Counted from the stretch's first letter, positions 28,161-37,768 are shown. The stretch is 64,000 nt of DNA from Rhizobium leguminosarum bv. trifolii WSM2297 (GCF_000271845.1 NZ_JH719395.1:2387624-2451623), one strand, 5' to 3'. The notes: generated by a model from the sequence alone, not told the origin. Made by a program: numbers and translations.

Positions 28161-28336
28161 CGCCCTCTTTGTCTTTGAGCGCGATCACGTTTGCGAGCTG
28201 TAACTGCCCACTGCCGCTAGAATAAGCCTCTCGGAAACATTGAAAAGGATTTAGCAATCCACCCACGGCAGAGTCCCCGCTGCCTAAATCGAAAAATTCG
28301 ACGGCAGCTCGACCGGGATTATGTCGCTCCGGTCTC

Positions 28337-29266
28337 TTAAGAGTCACCATCGGCAGAGGCCTCGATGCGCGAAGCCTCCTCGAATATTATCGTGCGCATC
28401 CAGATATTCCCGGGGTCGGAATTGTGAAGCGACGGCCACTGTATAGCCTCTGTAAACGAAAGAGGAGGTAGCGGATGATCGACGGTCTGGAGGGGGATCG
28501 TAGTTGCGAAATGTCTGACCAGCAGCGAGGGAAGGGTTGCTATCCGATTCGTCCCCTGTAGTAGCATCGGGATTGAATTGAAGCCAGGGACCACGATTTC
28601 GATACGCCGTTTAAAACCGTGCTCCAGCAACAGCCATTGTTCAACGGACGGCTTCAGACTACGGCCAAACATCGCTGCGACATGTCCCATCGACATGAAC
28701 TGCTCGAGAGAAAGTTTTGCGCGCAGCTGTTGATTATTAGGGCAGCCGACACATACGAGTTTCTCCTCAAATAGCTTGGCACTGGGATGGATGGCTAACA
28801 TGAACTGCTCTGGAAGGATAAGGAAATCCATGTCTCCGCGGCAGAGACGTTCGTCCGGATCATCATCAATGGGGAGCAATTCAAAGCTGACACCCGGTGC
28901 CTCACGCGCTACGCGTTTTATCACCTTTTCGAAAAAGACGAGCGTCATGAAATCGGAAAGGAGGATTCTGAAGCGCCGGTCGGATTCTGCGGGAACAAAT
29001 GGATCCGAAGCAATGACAGTCAGCTGGATATGCAAAAGAGCATCGCGAACTGCAGGGGCAAGCGCTTCGGCTCGCGGCGTTGGGATAAGCTTGCGCTGCT
29101 GCATCACAAACAGTTCGTCGTTGAAATAAGCGCGCAGTCTGCCAATGGCTGCGCTCATGGCTGGTTGGCTGAGGTTAATGCTGCGGGCTGCCGCGGTGAG
29201 CTTTCGTTCGGTCATCAACGCATTGAGCGCCACCAGAAGATTCAGATCCAGGCCCTTAAAACGCAT
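28337..29266 (-). CDS. nodD: NodD flavonoid-responsive LysR regulator
   Basis: NodD binds nod boxes and turns on nodulation genes in response to plant flavonoids. The start at 29266 gives the canonical [20 protein letters not shown]. The 309-residue product has the LysR helix-turn-helix ([20 protein letters not shown], residues about 19-40) and a co-inducer domain with the NodD-typical [18 protein letters not shown]. Length is normal and no breaks are seen. A divergent nod box begins five bases from its ATG. Rhizobia of this group carry several nodD copies; I cannot say which this is. Confidence 0.93.
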   Translation of the reverse strand: MRFKGLDLNLLVALNALMTERKLTAAARSINLSQPAMSAAIGRLRAYFNDELFVMQQRKLIPTPRAEALAPAVRDALLHIQLTVIASDPFVPAESDRRFRILLSDFMTLVFFEKVIKRVAREAPGVSFELLPIDDDPDERLCRGDMDFLILPEQFMLAIHPSAKLFEEKLVCVGCPNNQQLRAKLSLEQFMSMGHVAAMFGRSLKPSVEQWLLLEHGFKRRIEIVVPGFNSIPMLLQGTNRIATLPSLLVRHFATTIPLQTVDHPLPPLSFTEAIQWPSLHNSDPGNIWMRTIIFEEASRIEASADGDS

Positions 29267-29271
29267 ACTTG

Positions 29272-29318
29272 ATCCATCCGGTAGATGATGGTGATCCAAC
29301 AATCAATTGTACCGGTGG
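29272..29318 (+). promoter_or_regulatory. Nod box, orphaned
   Basis: On the plus strand ATCCAT, then ATG seven bases on, then ATC plus CAACAATCAATTGTACCGGT match the 47-base nod box layout (ATCCA..ATG..ATC..AAACAATC..TTTTACC). It points away from nodD, as before nodABC, but what follows is nodJ sequence in antisense orientation, so no nod operon lies downstream. Confidence 0.75.
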
Positions 29319-29319
29319 C

Positions 29320-29555
29320 GTCGCGCTCGTTGCGACCATTCCAGCAGCCAAGAAAGCAGTATAGGAGACGCCATTGACGCGGCCTACCATCACTCCCAAG
29401 CCAGCGCCGAGGCCAAACAGGTAGATCAAGGGTTCGGCCAAATGACCGAGAAGCGACGGCAGCGCCGCCTTCTTCCATGCAAGATAATTTCGGCGCCAGA
29501 CAGCAATCCAGTTCAAAGTGCCACCCGTCAATGCCGTTAGGTTGTCTCCACTCAT
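29320..29555 (-). pseudogene. nodJ: nodJ, 5' fragment
   Basis: NodJ is the membrane part of the NodIJ exporter of Nod factor. The frame starts [20 protein letters not shown] and keeps [20 protein letters not shown] and [13 protein letters not shown], but stops matching after [10 protein letters not shown], about 80 of 260 residues in. It then runs into the nod box. Its start overlaps the nodI stop as ATGA, so the old nodIJ operon order is preserved. Confidence 0.85.
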
Positions 29556-29860
29556 TGGTATTTCTCCATCTCGCGTCCGGTTAACCGCAAGAAGACGTCC
29601 TCTAGGTTCGGCGGCCGCTCGAGGAGGCACAGACCCAAGTGTCCGCGCAATTCCGCCCGAACTTGTTCTGGGTCGGGGGTGTAGCAGAACAGCGTCTCGC
29701 CGCTAATCTCCGCTCGCCGCGCGTTTGGCTTTAGCAAAAGGCTGAGCTCCTATGGGTCTCCTCCATAGATCTCGATGACGGGGCAGCCGATCTGCTCGTC
29801 TATCAGGTCTAAGGGACGGCCCTCGGCGATCTTGATTCCACCTTCGAGTACACATAAAAC
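29552..29860 (-). pseudogene. nodI: nodI, 3' fragment with in-frame stop
   Basis: NodI is the ATPase of the NodIJ exporter. Reading leftward, [20 protein letters not shown] and [13 protein letters not shown] precede a TAG where the family has His, then [20 protein letters not shown] and [18 protein letters not shown] lead to the normal C-terminus. The ATP-binding N-terminal two thirds are missing. Confidence 0.85.
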
Positions 29861-30240
29861 CCCTGCCCCGCCCAGGGTTATTCACGACCGCGAAGGCCAA
29901 AAACAGCTCAGCGGCACGGCCGCGGCTTTGCCGCGCTCATAGCGTCGTCTCGATCAGCAAGTCCCGCCTTGCGAATTTGAATGGCCATCGAAATACCTGA
30001 ATCCGTTACTAGGTATTATGGTATACCATAGTATCGAAGTGTCAAGCTAGTTCTGCGAAGACGCAGGCCGAGTTTGTCACTCCAGATAAAACAGCGTTTT
30101 AAGGACATTTCAGCCGCCTGCCGCCCGCCTGCTTTCGACAGGGCGGGTCGTGATTGCAAATTTAGAACAGCAGCAATAGGCCGCCGGTGGAGCAGCCTTT
30201 ATGGGTCGCATCCACAGGCAGCAGCGGTCTACGCCCGCTT
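29861..30240. other. Spacer with a palindrome
   Basis: No gene is supported. It contains the perfect palindrome TATGGTATACCATA (30017-30030), listed separately, within an AT-rich stretch. Confidence 0.5.
30017..30030. promoter_or_regulatory. GntR/FCD-type operator palindrome
   Basis: TATGGTATACCATA is a perfect 14-base palindrome of the type bound by GntR-family regulators of the FCD class. A decayed FCD-type regulator lies just beyond (30240-30690, minus), so this may be its old operator. Confidence 0.45.
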
Positions 30241-30690
30241 TATTCGGGGGGCTTCTGGGCGAACAGCACCGCCTCGGCAGTGGCACTCGCCGCCGCGACA
30301 TGATCATCGCCGCCGGGCTCCCTCGCCCTCACCGCGGCGGATGGCGTCGACAATCTTCGCCATCTGCGCGGGCCCCTCAATGCAGCGCCTTTCCGGCTTG
30401 ATCGTCATCGCAAGTGGTTTATGCGCACCGTAACAAGATTGACGACGTCCCAGGCAGCGTGTCGGTCGACCATTGTGAACAGCGTCTGGTAGAAGGAAGA
30501 GGTATTTGCGAGCACGGCCGCCATGTGGATGTCGCGATAGCTGTTGCGTATCCCAGCCAGGGATTCCTTTCAGGGCTGTGGCGATCTCGGGGCTGCCGCG
30601 TTCGGCACACAGCCGCGCCGCCATGCCCTCGAGCGCACCGCGGATCTCGCAGAGCTGCAAACTCCCGTTCCAGCCGGAACCATCAACCGA
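30240..30690 (-). pseudogene. GntR/FCD-type regulator remnant
   Basis: The minus strand reads LQLCEIRGALEGMAARLCAE, the start of an FCD ligand domain, and continues in shifting frames through MTIKPERRCIEGPAQMAKIV. The helix-turn-helix part is gone; its place is taken by the duplicated secreted-protein fragment. Confidence 0.55.
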
Positions 30691-30944
30691 TCGCAGTCGT
30701 GCCACGCCATAATGCCATCCTGTTCACCAAGCAGCCTGTATCCCATCCGAATGGAACAGCGTCGGTCATTGTGATGAACGGATTGGACACTTATGTCATC
30801 CCGGCTGGGGCCAACTCATGCGTCGTTGCAGCTCCCCATACCAGGCAGTTATTGTTTCATTGCCCGCAAGGACAACACAATCGACGGCGTCGGTTTCGCC
30901 CCCATTCGAAATCCGGGTGGTCTGACTGCCTGCCAGTGACGCGG
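30670..30944 (+). pseudogene. Truncated copy of the small secreted protein gene
   Basis: This stretch is roughly 90% identical to 24414-24683, coding RNHQPIAVV, HNAILFTKQPVSHPNGTASV and GLDTYVIPAGANSCVVAAPH. The signal-peptide part is missing and a frameshift near 30840 moves the last third out of frame. Confidence 0.85.
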
Positions 30945-31045
30945 ATTACCGAGCGCAAGCCGCCACCCCTGTCGCAAACCTGACTGTCGATATCCGGCGA
31001 AGTGGACTCATTCAAAATCCCAAAGCTAATCAACGCGCGATCGGC

Positions 31046-31062
31046 TCGGCACGGCGAGTGCT
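31046..31062 (+). promoter_or_regulatory. Sigma-54 (-24/-12) promoter of the fixA stub
   Basis: TCGGCACGGCGAGTGCT has GG at 31048 and GC at 31060 with exactly ten bases between, the spacing of RpoN promoters (consensus TGGCACG-N4-TTGC). It lies about 65 bases before the fixA-like sequence. I found no clear NifA upstream site (TGT-N10-ACA). Confidence 0.55.
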
Positions 31063-31112
31063 AGGACCAAGAGAGACATAAAAACTGCATTCGGTTGGAG
31101 GCTAGGAACAGC

Positions 31113-31196
31113 GTAAATATCGTGGTCTGCACAAAGCAAGTGCCTGACTCCGCACAGATGCGGGTTCATCCGGTTGCGAACACCATCACGCGCCCG
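31113..31196 (+). pseudogene. fixA: fixA, 5' fragment
   Basis: The translation VNIVVCTKQVPDSAQMRVHP followed by VANTITR is the start of FixA, the electron-transfer flavoprotein beta subunit used in nitrogen fixation. After about 27 residues the similarity ends, and the frame stays open into the sequence that precedes fdxB. Confidence 0.8.
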
Positions 31197-31223
31197 AAGC
31201 GCCCTCAAGGAAAGGCTGATCGA

Positions 31224-31622
31224 ATGACCAACATCGTCTATCACTGCAAGCACCGGCTTATGGCCGCTGTCAGCCGCGCCAGTTGTGGCGACAGCCGTCC
31301 GATCGGCAGAAGATTCACCCGGTCGCCGCAGGGCAAATCAAGGGCGCGCTGCTCGGCGTCCCCCAAAGATCCCGGTACAGCTGAATGGTTCAGGGATTGG
31401 GTGCCAGCGGGCATGAGCGCGGAAGCGTTTGGCACGAGCGAACGCAATTTTGAGGAGCTCTTCGCAAAGGTCGACTGCCGCGCTGACGTGATTGGCGCCG
31501 TCAATGTGGCTATATCGTGCGATGTCTACAGCGGGCCTCCTTTTGTGTCATTGCACAGCGGTACCCCCGACGCCAATCAGCCGTGCGTTACCGGAAAAGA
31601 ACTCGCTGCATCGGAGAACACG
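31224..31622 (+). other. Unassigned open segment between fixA stub and fdxB
   Basis: The frame from ATG 31224 (MTNIVYHCKHRLMAAVSRAS) is continuous with both the fixA stub and fdxB. I do not recognise the roughly 130 residues; they include a Cys-containing stretch (VNVAISCDVYSGPPFVSLHS). It may be a remnant of another nif/fix gene caught in a deletion fusion, or the N-terminal part of a novel fusion protein. Confidence 0.4.
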
Positions 31623-31955
31623 ATGGTGGATTCATTCGTAAGTCGCGACGGGTCTAGTTGGCTCTCAAAATATCTTAGCCTGATAGACGCAAGCTGCATC
31701 GGCTGCGGCCGCTGCTTCAAAGTCTGCTCGCGTGACGTCATGCATCTTGGCGGCATCACCGTTTCGGGTGAAATTGTAGGTGCCGGAGATGGAGCAGATG
31801 ACGAGGAGGTCGATCGAATGCTAATGATTGTCGATCATCCGGGGCGTTGTATCGGCTGCGGCGCGTGCGCCCGTGTCTGCCCGAAAAATTGTCAGACCCA
31901 CATTACGTCATTCGACCGGAGCGGCAAACACGTTGTGTCTTTCACGCCTGGTTGA
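31623..31955 (+). CDS. fdxB: FdxB, nif-associated 2[4Fe-4S] ferredoxin
   Basis: FdxB carries electrons in nitrogen fixation. The start at 31623 (MVDSFVSRDGSSWLSKYL) follows GGAG and fits the family; the frame is open upstream through unrelated sequence. The 110-residue product has two cluster motifs, CIGCGRCFKVC and CIGCGACARVCPKNC, separated by an acidic loop (GDGADDEEVDR). It normally follows nifN-nifX. Here it sits alone behind a fixA stub with a sigma-54 promoter, so it could still be NifA-controlled. Confidence 0.88.
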   Translation: MVDSFVSRDGSSWLSKYLSLIDASCIGCGRCFKVCSRDVMHLGGITVSGEIVGAGDGADDEEVDRMLMIVDHPGRCIGCGACARVCPKNCQTHITSFDRSGKHVVSFTPG

Positions 31956-32093
31956 TCGCGCGATCAACACACGCGGCCACCCGTTCAGGCACAGCGGTTC
32001 GACAGAGCAATTACGCTATCGGACCACCGAACAGGCTTCCAAACAATGAGCTAGCTAGTCAAGACGCGTCAACACGAGGCTATGTTGCCGAAT

Positions 32094-32672
32094 TCACTCA
32101 GCGCCGAAGCGGCGCAACATCATTCGAAGCTGCAGATTCTGTTGGCGAAGGCGAGCAGCCAAAAGCGTCTTCAATCGGCGATTTTCGGCTTCGAGAGCTG
32201 GTAATTCATCAATTCGAGCTTCGCTCGGAGCCAAGGGGGGAGTTACTGAAATTTCGACCTTATCGCCGCCTTTGGGCATAGTTGTCGACTGACGGCCTAT
32301 CACTCCCGATCGACGGGGCTTTCTTTTCGCGACCACGGCTTTTGCAACGACTTCGACAGCGGGCAGATCTTGAGGCTCTGGCCGCTCTTCTACCGTAGAA
32401 ACGGAAATCGCGGCGATCGCATCAGAAGTCCGGGCCAGCTGCGCGAGAACCGGTTCTGCGACTGGCGCATATTCTGCAGCAGGCGCGACGATAATGTCTT
32501 CGACCGTCGATTCAGCTTGCTGCCCGTCCTCGAACAGCTGCGGCGCCACGCTGGCTGCCTGACGGGCAAATGCCTTCAGATCTGTGCTGCCCCAGATGGA
32601 TCCTCGCCGGTCTGCCGATCGGCGGCCCTTCGACTTGATCTCGACAACGAAATTTCTCTGCGGGGTCTTCAT
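32094..32672 (-). CDS. SyrB-like protein, paralogue A
   Basis: The 192-residue product (MKTPQRNFVVEIKSKGRRSA) has a low-complexity Ala/Val/Pro/Glu-rich middle and a C-terminal leucine-zipper-like helix (LEAENRRLKTLLAARLRQQN, then LQLRMMLRRFG). The same tail is found in the two next genes and in the Sinorhizobium symbiotic regulator SyrB. No DNA-binding domain is visible; the basic patch KRKPRRS near residue 118 might serve. Role inferred only from that resemblance. Confidence 0.65.
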   Translation of the reverse strand: MKTPQRNFVVEIKSKGRRSADRRGSIWGSTDLKAFARQAASVAPQLFEDGQQAESTVEDIIVAPAAEYAPVAEPVLAQLARTSDAIAAISVSTVEERPEPQDLPAVEVVAKAVVAKRKPRRSGVIGRQSTTMPKGGDKVEISVTPPLAPSEARIDELPALEAENRRLKTLLAARLRQQNLQLRMMLRRFGAE

Positions 32673-32704
32673 GTCATTCCAATCATAACAGCCTGACCGG
32701 CAGG

Positions 32705-33316
32705 CTATCGAATATCGAAGCGCTCGAGCATCTTTTTCAGTTGAGCGTTCTGCAGCTTCAGCTTGAGCGCCAGGCCAGCCTTCAGCGCCGCGATTTCTTC
32801 GTCGAGAACCACAACCTCCTCAAGAAATGTCAGAGGCTGCGCCGGAGGAGATACGGCCCGGGGGTCATCGCTCGGCTTTGACCGAAACTGCGTCACGACT
32901 TGAACCGAACCGGGCTTTATACGCTTCGACCGATTTTTGCTAGGTCTCGACAGTGCTTCCACTTCGCCAAGGTTTGCCGGTGCTATTGCTACCGGAGTTG
33001 GAGCTGGTCGCTCGATCGCGACGTCCGGCTCAACTATGTCAACCGCTGATTCCGACGTTAAACGGGAGGTGACTTCGCTCGCTTCGACTACGGTACCGAC
33101 CACCGATGATGACGTAACCGGCGAAGCGGCGGCGCTGTCTGTCGTTTCGACTAGATGACCAGTCGGCTCCGCTATCGTTACCGACAGCGCCGGCGCTACG
33201 TCCTGATCACCTGCCTGGTCCTCGGCCGGTTTCTCCGGAGCGGCGGGAACCAACGGTGACACTTGCGTTTTAGGGCGCGACGTCAGGTCCGCGAGAAATC
33301 GCCATGGTGACTTCAT
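32705..33316 (-). CDS. SyrB-like protein, paralogue B
   Basis: The 203-residue product starts MKSPWRFLADLTSRPKTQ, with Val/Ala/Pro-rich linker and a basic patch (PSKNRSKRIKPG). The C-terminal helix reads DEEIAALKAGLALKLKLQ then NAQLKKMLERFD, collinear with paralogues A and C. It lies 32 bases upstream of paralogue A on the same strand, so the pair is probably co-transcribed. Confidence 0.65.
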   Translation of the reverse strand: MKSPWRFLADLTSRPKTQVSPLVPAAPEKPAEDQAGDQDVAPALSVTIAEPTGHLVETTDSAAASPVTSSSVVGTVVEASEVTSRLTSESAVDIVEPDVAIERPAPTPVAIAPANLGEVEALSRPSKNRSKRIKPGSVQVVTQFRSKPSDDPRAVSPPAQPLTFLEEVVVLDEEIAALKAGLALKLKLQNAQLKKMLERFDIR

Positions 33317-33439
33317 AGTCCTTTACCCCCTGACTGAATGCGCAGTAGCGCTGCGAGATCCTTGCAGATCCCGCTTGCCAAATTTCTTGGATCGGTATGC
33401 TTGCCGCTGTCAAAAGGCAGAACGACAGCACTCTTCGCG

Positions 33440-33847
33440 TCAGACGCGATCGAGCCGCTTGCGCAAATCGGCGTTTTCGTTGCGGAGCTTTTCCGCAAGC
33501 AACTTGCGAAGGCGCTGGTTTTCTTCTTCCAGCTTGATCAGATCTTCAATCTCATCAAGCGCTGCGACAGGGGTCGTTTGCGGCTGAACAGCCTTGGGCG
33601 CGCGCTTGGCTCTGGTGGCTTTGGCTGCAACGTCGGGCTTTGCAACGACCGCTTTGGCCTTCCTGCCACGGCCGCTGGCAGCCTTTACGGACTCCAACGG
33701 TGCAACAGCAGCCTGCGACGGGACGACCGCCGGCGCGGCAACACCCCTCTTCTGGCGAGGTGCCCGCGTTTTCTTTACAGCGGGCGTCTCCACCGGCGCC
33801 GCTACGCCCACGGCAACAGCAGGGGCGGTGATATTCTCTTCAGCCAT
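33440..33847 (-). CDS. SyrB-like protein, paralogue C (closest to SyrB)
   Basis: SyrB represses the symbiotic activator gene syrM in Sinorhizobium meliloti. The 135-residue product (MAEENITAPAVAVGVAAPVE) is close to SyrB in length and layout: Ala/Lys/Arg-rich tail-like linker (KKTRAPRQKRG, GRGRKAKAV) and C-terminal IKLEEENQRLRKLLAEKLRN then ENADLRKRLDRV. A good ribosome site (AGGAGATGATCG) precedes the ATG. First of three same-strand paralogues. Confidence 0.75.
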   Translation of the reverse strand: MAEENITAPAVAVGVAAPVETPAVKKTRAPRQKRGVAAPAVVPSQAAVAPLESVKAASGRGRKAKAVVAKPDVAAKATRAKRAPKAVQPQTTPVAALDEIEDLIKLEEENQRLRKLLAEKLRNENADLRKRLDRV

Positions 33848-34671
33848 CGATCATCTCCTTTACAGCCGATACCTTTTCGGCCGGGCGAGATACTCTGTCA
33901 ACAGACGCTTGCGCGGGCCTTTCATCGCTTTGGTCCGCGTGTCCGCGGACTATTGGGGGGATATCAACAGCGACGTGAATGCTAGAATGGCTCAGATTTG
34001 TACTACTGCCTTCCTTCTGATCGCATCGGTGTCCACGATACCGGTGGACTCCGGGCAGTTGTCGGCCGTGCGTCGGTTATCGATGGGGACACATCGAGAT
34101 TGCCGCCCAGCGGATCCAAGCTGAATGCGTTGATGGGGACACAGACACTGCAGGTGCCGGCGCCGTGCAACGCAATTCACGCAGGCGTCGGGAGCCAAAC
34201 CAACGTCCAGGAAACTTTGACGCGATTGAGTTCATCGGTGACGATCCTTCGGCCGTGGGCCTTCGCCCCTTGTGTGAGGACGGCGTAGCGCCGCCCCAAC
34301 GCACTGGCGACACGGCGTGCAAAAAAGAATTGTGCGGATTGCAATTCGGGCTTGCTCCTCGTGTATCGAGGGTCGAGCAAGCGTTGCGCGCGATCGCCTA
34401 TTAGAGAGCGGTGCCGGCACAGCTGTGGCCAGGATACCATTGCGGAAATGCTCTCAAAGGAGCAAGGCAACTCCAGCTTTCTGGCGCTACTGCAACGGCT
34501 CGCCCCCCTGAGAAAACTCGTCAGGTGCGAGAGGGACCGGACGAAGTTCCTGGTGGCCGATCACAACTCCTCCCAACTGTCCGACGAGCGGGAACCGCCA
34601 CTCGCGGCGACCTTGAGCTTGGGAGCCGCGTTCACGGACGGGGCATGCGAGGACGGAAGCGCCATTGCCCG
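33848..34671. other. Unassigned spacer
   Basis: Many overlapping short frames exist on both strands but no product is recognised and no ribosome site stands out. Probably decayed sequence between the syrB group and the chemotaxis receptor remnant. Confidence 0.45.
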
Positions 34672-35862
34672 TCACACCTGCCGCAGAGCCGAAGTCTGGA
34701 CCGTGCCGACACTGAACTGCGCGATCAGAGTACGAAGGCGGCCCGCTTCCTCGGCAAACGCATTAGAAGCTGCATTCGATTGCTCGACCATGGCGGCATT
34801 CTGCTGCGTCGTCTGATCCATGGAGTTCACGGCGGAATTAACCTCGGCAAGGCCGGTCGCCTGTTCGTTGGCAGAGGTGGCGATTGCCTCCATGTGATTG
34901 TTGATCTCGATGGTGAAGCCTCCGATGGTTTTCAGCGCTCACTGACATCGCGCACGAGCTTCACGCCGCTCTCGACTTCCGAAGTGGAATTCTGGATGAG
35001 GCCCTTGATCTGCTTGGCGGCCTGCGCCGAGCGTTGCGCCAGCTCCCTCACCTCCTACGCGACGACCGCAAAGCCCTTGCCCGCCTCCCCGGCGCGCGCA
35101 GCTTCCACGCCGGCCTTCAGCGCCAGCAGGTTGGTCTGGAAGGCGATCTCGTCGATCACGCCGATGATTTTGGAGATCTGCTGTGAGCTCCCTTCGATCT
35201 CTCGCATCGCCTCTTCGCATGCGACACCACTTCTGCGGACTTTGCCGCGCATTGATTAGCCTGGCTTGCGACACTGTGCGCCTCTTCCGTTCGCTTCCGT
35301 CGAGAGCGGCTGCCGCCTCCTCCAGGGAGGCCGCCTGTTGCTCTGTCCGCTTAGACAGTGCAATCTCGCGGGTGCCGGAATCTATCCGTACCGCCGTGTC
35401 AGCCACGGATTCGAGCGCCGTGCCGAGCTTGCCGACAGCCTCGTTGAAATTGCTCCTGAGGGCTTGCGTTGCAGCAATCAACAGCAGAATGCTTCCGCCG
35501 AGCCACAGAACATCGCTAAGATGCTCCCGAAATGAAGCCACGACGCCTGCTCTTGAAGCCATCCGCCAGTGGAGCGGCAGCCAGAGCGCATTGAGGGCGA
35601 GTTAGAAGAAGCTGGCGTTGACAGCAAGCGCCGTCGGATCAGTTCTCGAGAAGGCGCGCCGGCGACATATGCACGATTGCCCATGCCACAGGATCGTCGT
35701 CCGGCTCAGCAGGCTGAGGGCCATGAGGTAGACTGGCTCTAGGTCGAGCCTGCGCAGCAACAGCATCGTCCCGACGATCCCGACGCCGGAACCGGTTGCT
35801 AATTCAGAAAATGGACCGATCAGGAAGCACGATGCAAACAGCAAACGCCGCCTGGCCTTCAT
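34672..35862 (-). pseudogene. Methyl-accepting chemotaxis protein, multiply frameshifted
   Basis: Pieces in order on the minus strand: a hydrophobic N-terminal segment, [37 protein letters not shown] (the signalling hairpin tip), then ATSANEQATGLAEVNSAVNS and DQTTQQNAAMVEQSNAAS. They lie in different frames with internal stops, so no receptor can be made. Confidence 0.85.
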
Positions 35863-36455
35863 GTTGGGCTGCAGGTTTGGTGCCCTGCGATCTCTTCGGA
35901 ATTTTCCGTCGGGTTGTTGATCGCTACCATGCCAGACACTTGAGCCAAGCGTTCCACCAGGTTAGCGGTGAAGCGAAAATGGGTGCTCCCCGGATTGTCA
36001 TAGATAACAATCGGAAGGCCGCTCTCGCGAGCAACGGTGGAGAAGTGCTCGAAAACCTCATCTTCCGCGAGCGGCGCATACGAAACAGCGGCCAGCAGGC
36101 CCGCGGCGGCGCCTGCGGCTTTCGCGTCCTGCGCCAGCCTCACCGCCTCATCCATCCGCATGGCCCCGACGCCCACCACGACCGGTATGCTCCCGCCGGC
36201 TTCCTGGATGGTCGCACCCAGAGCCCGCCGCCGCTCCTCGCGAGACAGATGCATGTAGGTTCCGGTGCTGCCGAGAAGACCAATGGAATCGACGCCCTCG
36301 GCGCAAAGCTTGGCCACAAGCCTTTTGAGCGCGGCAACGTCGACGTGACCATTTCGGTCACTCGGCGTGACGGGAAATGCGGAAGGTCCGCTCAGGAAGG
36401 ATTGATACTCCGAGTCCGGTCTTTCGGTATTCATAATCGTCGATAGGGGCATCAC
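35859..36455 (-). pseudogene. DapA-family aldolase, truncated
   Basis: The 198-residue frame has the N-terminal part of a dihydrodipicolinate synthase/N-acetylneuraminate lyase-type barrel: GLLGSTGTYMHLSREERRRA, VVVGVGAMRMDEAV and VIYDNPGSTHF (with the barrel's Tyr). The family has about 300 residues and the Schiff-base Lys region is replaced by AINNPTENSEEIAGHQT, after which the receptor remnant begins. The start overlaps the methionine gamma-lyase stop, so it was the second gene of that operon. Confidence 0.75.
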
Positions 36456-37687
36456 AAACCCCGGATGGCCTGGTGCAGGTCGCCAATCAAATCATTCACG
36501 TCTTCAAGTCCGACCGACAGGCGGATGAGGTCGTCTCCAACGCCCGAGACCATGTGGGCGTCTTTCCGGATCGATTGCCGCGCCTTTGTTATGCTGGCCG
36601 GATGATAAATCAGTGTGTCCGTGTCGCCGAGGCTCACTGCGCGTGTCATCAGTTGCAAGCGGTCCAGCATTGTCCTCGCGCCGTCAAAACCGGCATGAAG
36701 TCCAAAAGCCAGCATGCCCGACCCTTGCGCCATTTGCTTACGCGCGATGGCGTGATCGGGATGTGAATCCAGGAAAGGATAACTTATCCAGGAGACAGCT
36801 GAATGGCCTTCTAGCATTCGAGCGATCGCCAGAGCCGAGGCGCTATGCCGGTCCATACGAAGCGACAGCGTCTTCAGGCCGCGCATAATCAGGAAGGCCG
36901 AGTGAGGGGCCAGGGTCGCGCCGGTAATGTAGCGCAGGCCCGTTTCGTGCAAGCGGTGGAGCGTTTCCGCGTCGCCGAGCAGCGCTCCACCTAACGTATC
37001 GCCGTGCCCGTTGATGTATTTCGTGAGCGAGTGCAGAACGATATCGGCGCCATGTTCGATCGGCCGCTGAAGTGCGGGCGAAGCAAAGGTACTGTCCACG
37101 GCGACTTTCACCCCATGCGCGTGTACGCGCTCTGAGATTGCCGTAATGTCGAGAATGCTGCTGAGCGGGTTCACGGGTGTCTCGAAGTAAACGAGCTTGG
37201 TCTTTTCTGTAATCGCCGCTTCAAGATTCGACGGATCAGATAGATCCACGGGAACGACCTTGATGCCGAAGCGCGGCAGCCCCTGCTCCACCATCGCGAC
37301 AGTATTCGAATAAAGCGTCTTGTGAACCACAAGCTCGTCGCCCTGCGACAGCAAAGAGAGGATGAGCGTGCCGAAAGCGGCCATCCCGGTCGAAACGACA
37401 AGGCCCGCCTCAGCCCCTTCCAGATTCGCAAGCCTCTGCTCGAGGATCTCTGTGGTTGGGTTGTACTCTCGCGCATAGAGTCTACCGCCGAGTGCCGCTG
37501 CGGCATCATTGGCCTCGACGCTCTCGAAGCCGTAGGTCGAGGTCAGGAACACCGGTGGCTGAACCGCTCTCTTAAAATCTACCGGGTCGAACGCGTGGTG
37601 AATGGCGCGTGTATCGAATCCGAGGCTTGCCGTGTGAGAGGGGTGAGCGTGTCCCTGACTCTTGTCCTGTTCGCTATCGCCCATCAT
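36452..37687 (-). CDS. Methionine gamma-lyase-like PLP enzyme
   Basis: This Cys/Met-metabolism family enzyme uses pyridoxal phosphate to split or exchange sulphur amino-acid side chains. The 411-residue product has the family marks: YAREYNPTTEILEQRLANLE, the substrate-loop Tyr (YSNTVAMVEQGL), VYFETPVNP, and the PLP-Lys motif HSLTKYINGHGD. Length is normal. It is divergent from the MocR regulator gene, with 81 bases between starts, a common regulator/target arrangement. Methionine gamma-lyase is likelier than cystathionine gamma-synthase but not proven. Confidence 0.82.
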   Translation of the reverse strand: MMGDSEQDKSQGHAHPSHTASLGFDTRAIHHAFDPVDFKRAVQPPVFLTSTYGFESVEANDAAAALGGRLYAREYNPTTEILEQRLANLEGAEAGLVVSTGMAAFGTLILSLLSQGDELVVHKTLYSNTVAMVEQGLPRFGIKVVPVDLSDPSNLEAAITEKTKLVYFETPVNPLSSILDITAISERVHAHGVKVAVDSTFASPALQRPIEHGADIVLHSLTKYINGHGDTLGGALLGDAETLHRLHETGLRYITGATLAPHSAFLIMRGLKTLSLRMDRHSASALAIARMLEGHSAVSWISYPFLDSHPDHAIARKQMAQGSGMLAFGLHAGFDGARTMLDRLQLMTRAVSLGDTDTLIYHPASITKARQSIRKDAHMVSGVGDDLIRLSVGLEDVNDLIGDLHQAIRGL

Positions 37688-37768
37688 CGCTCGATCGTAT
37701 CTGGTTTGCTTTGGCCCAGAGTTGCATCATACTGGTCGACAACAAACATCCAGTTCGGCAGAAAGAAG

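Noticed and set aside
37322..37768. 149-codon upstream extension of the MocR regulator frame
   Set aside because: It is antisense to the conserved lyase gene; the ATG at 37769 fits the family start.
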